From the NCBI GenBank assembly GCA_902785075.1, contig CACZXN010000001.1, positions 92,784 to 156,783 on the forward strand: DNA of 64,000 bases, written 5' to 3'. Under the pieces are notes generated by a model. It was not told the origin of the DNA, made no database searches, and was given only the letters and a program-made list of their open reading frames with translations. The first letter of the stretch is position 1. Each line of letters begins with the position of its first letter. Both the position numbers and the translations under genes were made by a program. The DNA is from an uncultured Bacteroidales bacterium. Lineage in GTDB: Bacteria > Bacteroidota > Bacteroidia > Bacteroidales > Bacteroidaceae. Below, piece after piece: positions 63,804 to 64,000 of this stretch.

Positions 63804-63811
63804 CAAAGTTA
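63804..63811 (-). promoter_or_regulatory. -7 box upstream of the M3 peptidase
   Basis: Minus-strand TAACTTTG, exact TAnnTTTG, 30 bases before the ATG at 63774. A TTTG lies 23 bases further upstream, a little longer than the usual spacing. Confidence 0.6.
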
Positions 63812-63943
63812 GGCAAAAAAAAAGAAAGACTGCGCAAATCATACCAAAACATAACGAAAGGAGAGAAAAAATGCTGCAAAACATCACTTTTTTTTAGAAA
63901 ACCTTAATTCCGCAACACTATTACAAATATAACTTTTTAAGTA

Positions 63944-63968
63944 CCTGAGCAACAAAAAGTTGCTCAGG
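63944..63968. terminator. Hairpin near right edge
   Basis: CCTGAGCAAC, five-base loop, GTTGCTCAGG, followed by ATTTTG on the plus strand and preceded by an AT-rich tract. It is probably the terminator of a gene beyond the window or of one read toward it; the direction cannot be decided here. Confidence 0.5.
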
Positions 63969-64000
63969 ATTTTGCCATGTCAGATTTTTCACCTATCTTA

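Overview
The window looks like a chromosome segment of a Bacteroidales bacterium, most likely Prevotella-like (inference). The evidence is a type III glutamine synthetase, the Bacteroidetes-style mraZ-to-ftsZ order with a large FtsA and no ddl, BspA-type leucine-rich repeat proteins, lipoproteins, an ECF sigma factor followed by an anti-sigma/beta-barrel protein, and repeated -7 boxes of the Bacteroidetes form TAnnTTTG. No tRNA, rRNA, CRISPR array, prophage or transposase gene was seen.

Region 1 (1-14379, plus strand) is an amidotransferase and nitrogen-metabolism run: gltB (cut by the left edge), gltD, dapL, purF, pyrG, a carA-carB fusion that keeps only the first half of carB, and dapF. Spacers here are packed with heptamer-like tandem repeats and G/C-rich palindromes. 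The same kinds of repeat also occur in frame inside purF, carA, the carA/carB junction and dapF, so they are translated.

Region 2 (14634-24996, minus strand) holds a BspA-like lipoprotein, an ECF sigma / anti-sigma-barrel pair with a lipoprotein upstream, and then the nitrogen-assimilation operon glnK-amt-porin-asnB-glnN. In front of glnK is a previously unnoticed 40-codon leader ORF with 14 consecutive Asn/Gln codons. A strong intrinsic terminator follows it. This is the layout of a ribosome-mediated attenuator sensing charged tRNA-Gln and tRNA-Asn, the amino acids made by GlnN and AsnB in the same operon.

Region 3 (25714-32812, minus strand) has a secreted GH30 glycosidase, a small membrane protein, priA, a beta-barrel protein and a Tat-exported aldo/keto reductase with two Fe-S cluster motifs. 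Region 4 (33075-49082, plus strand) is the division and cell-wall cluster mraZ-rsmH-ftsL-ftsI-murE-mraY-murD-ftsW-murG-murC-ftsQ-ftsA-ftsZ. Three 10-bp-spaced TGTGG boxes just upstream look like the MraZ operator.

Region 5 (49281-58140) is accessory. A minus-strand operon reads hypothetical protein, BspA-like LRR protein, a 44-residue Cys-bearing precursor peptide (too short for routine gene calling), and a radical SAM/SPASM maturase with a fused C-terminal PqqD-like domain. This is a candidate RiPP system. Its 5' side carries a rod-like structured RNA with its own promoter and terminator, plus a partial second copy. Next to it are a GNAT toxin-antitoxin-like pair, an orphan HTH antitoxin and a 5'-truncated LRR gene. 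Region 6 (58141-64000) has a DUF234-type ATPase, a TetR regulator, fabG, an RluA-family pseudouridine synthase and an M3 peptidase lipoprotein.
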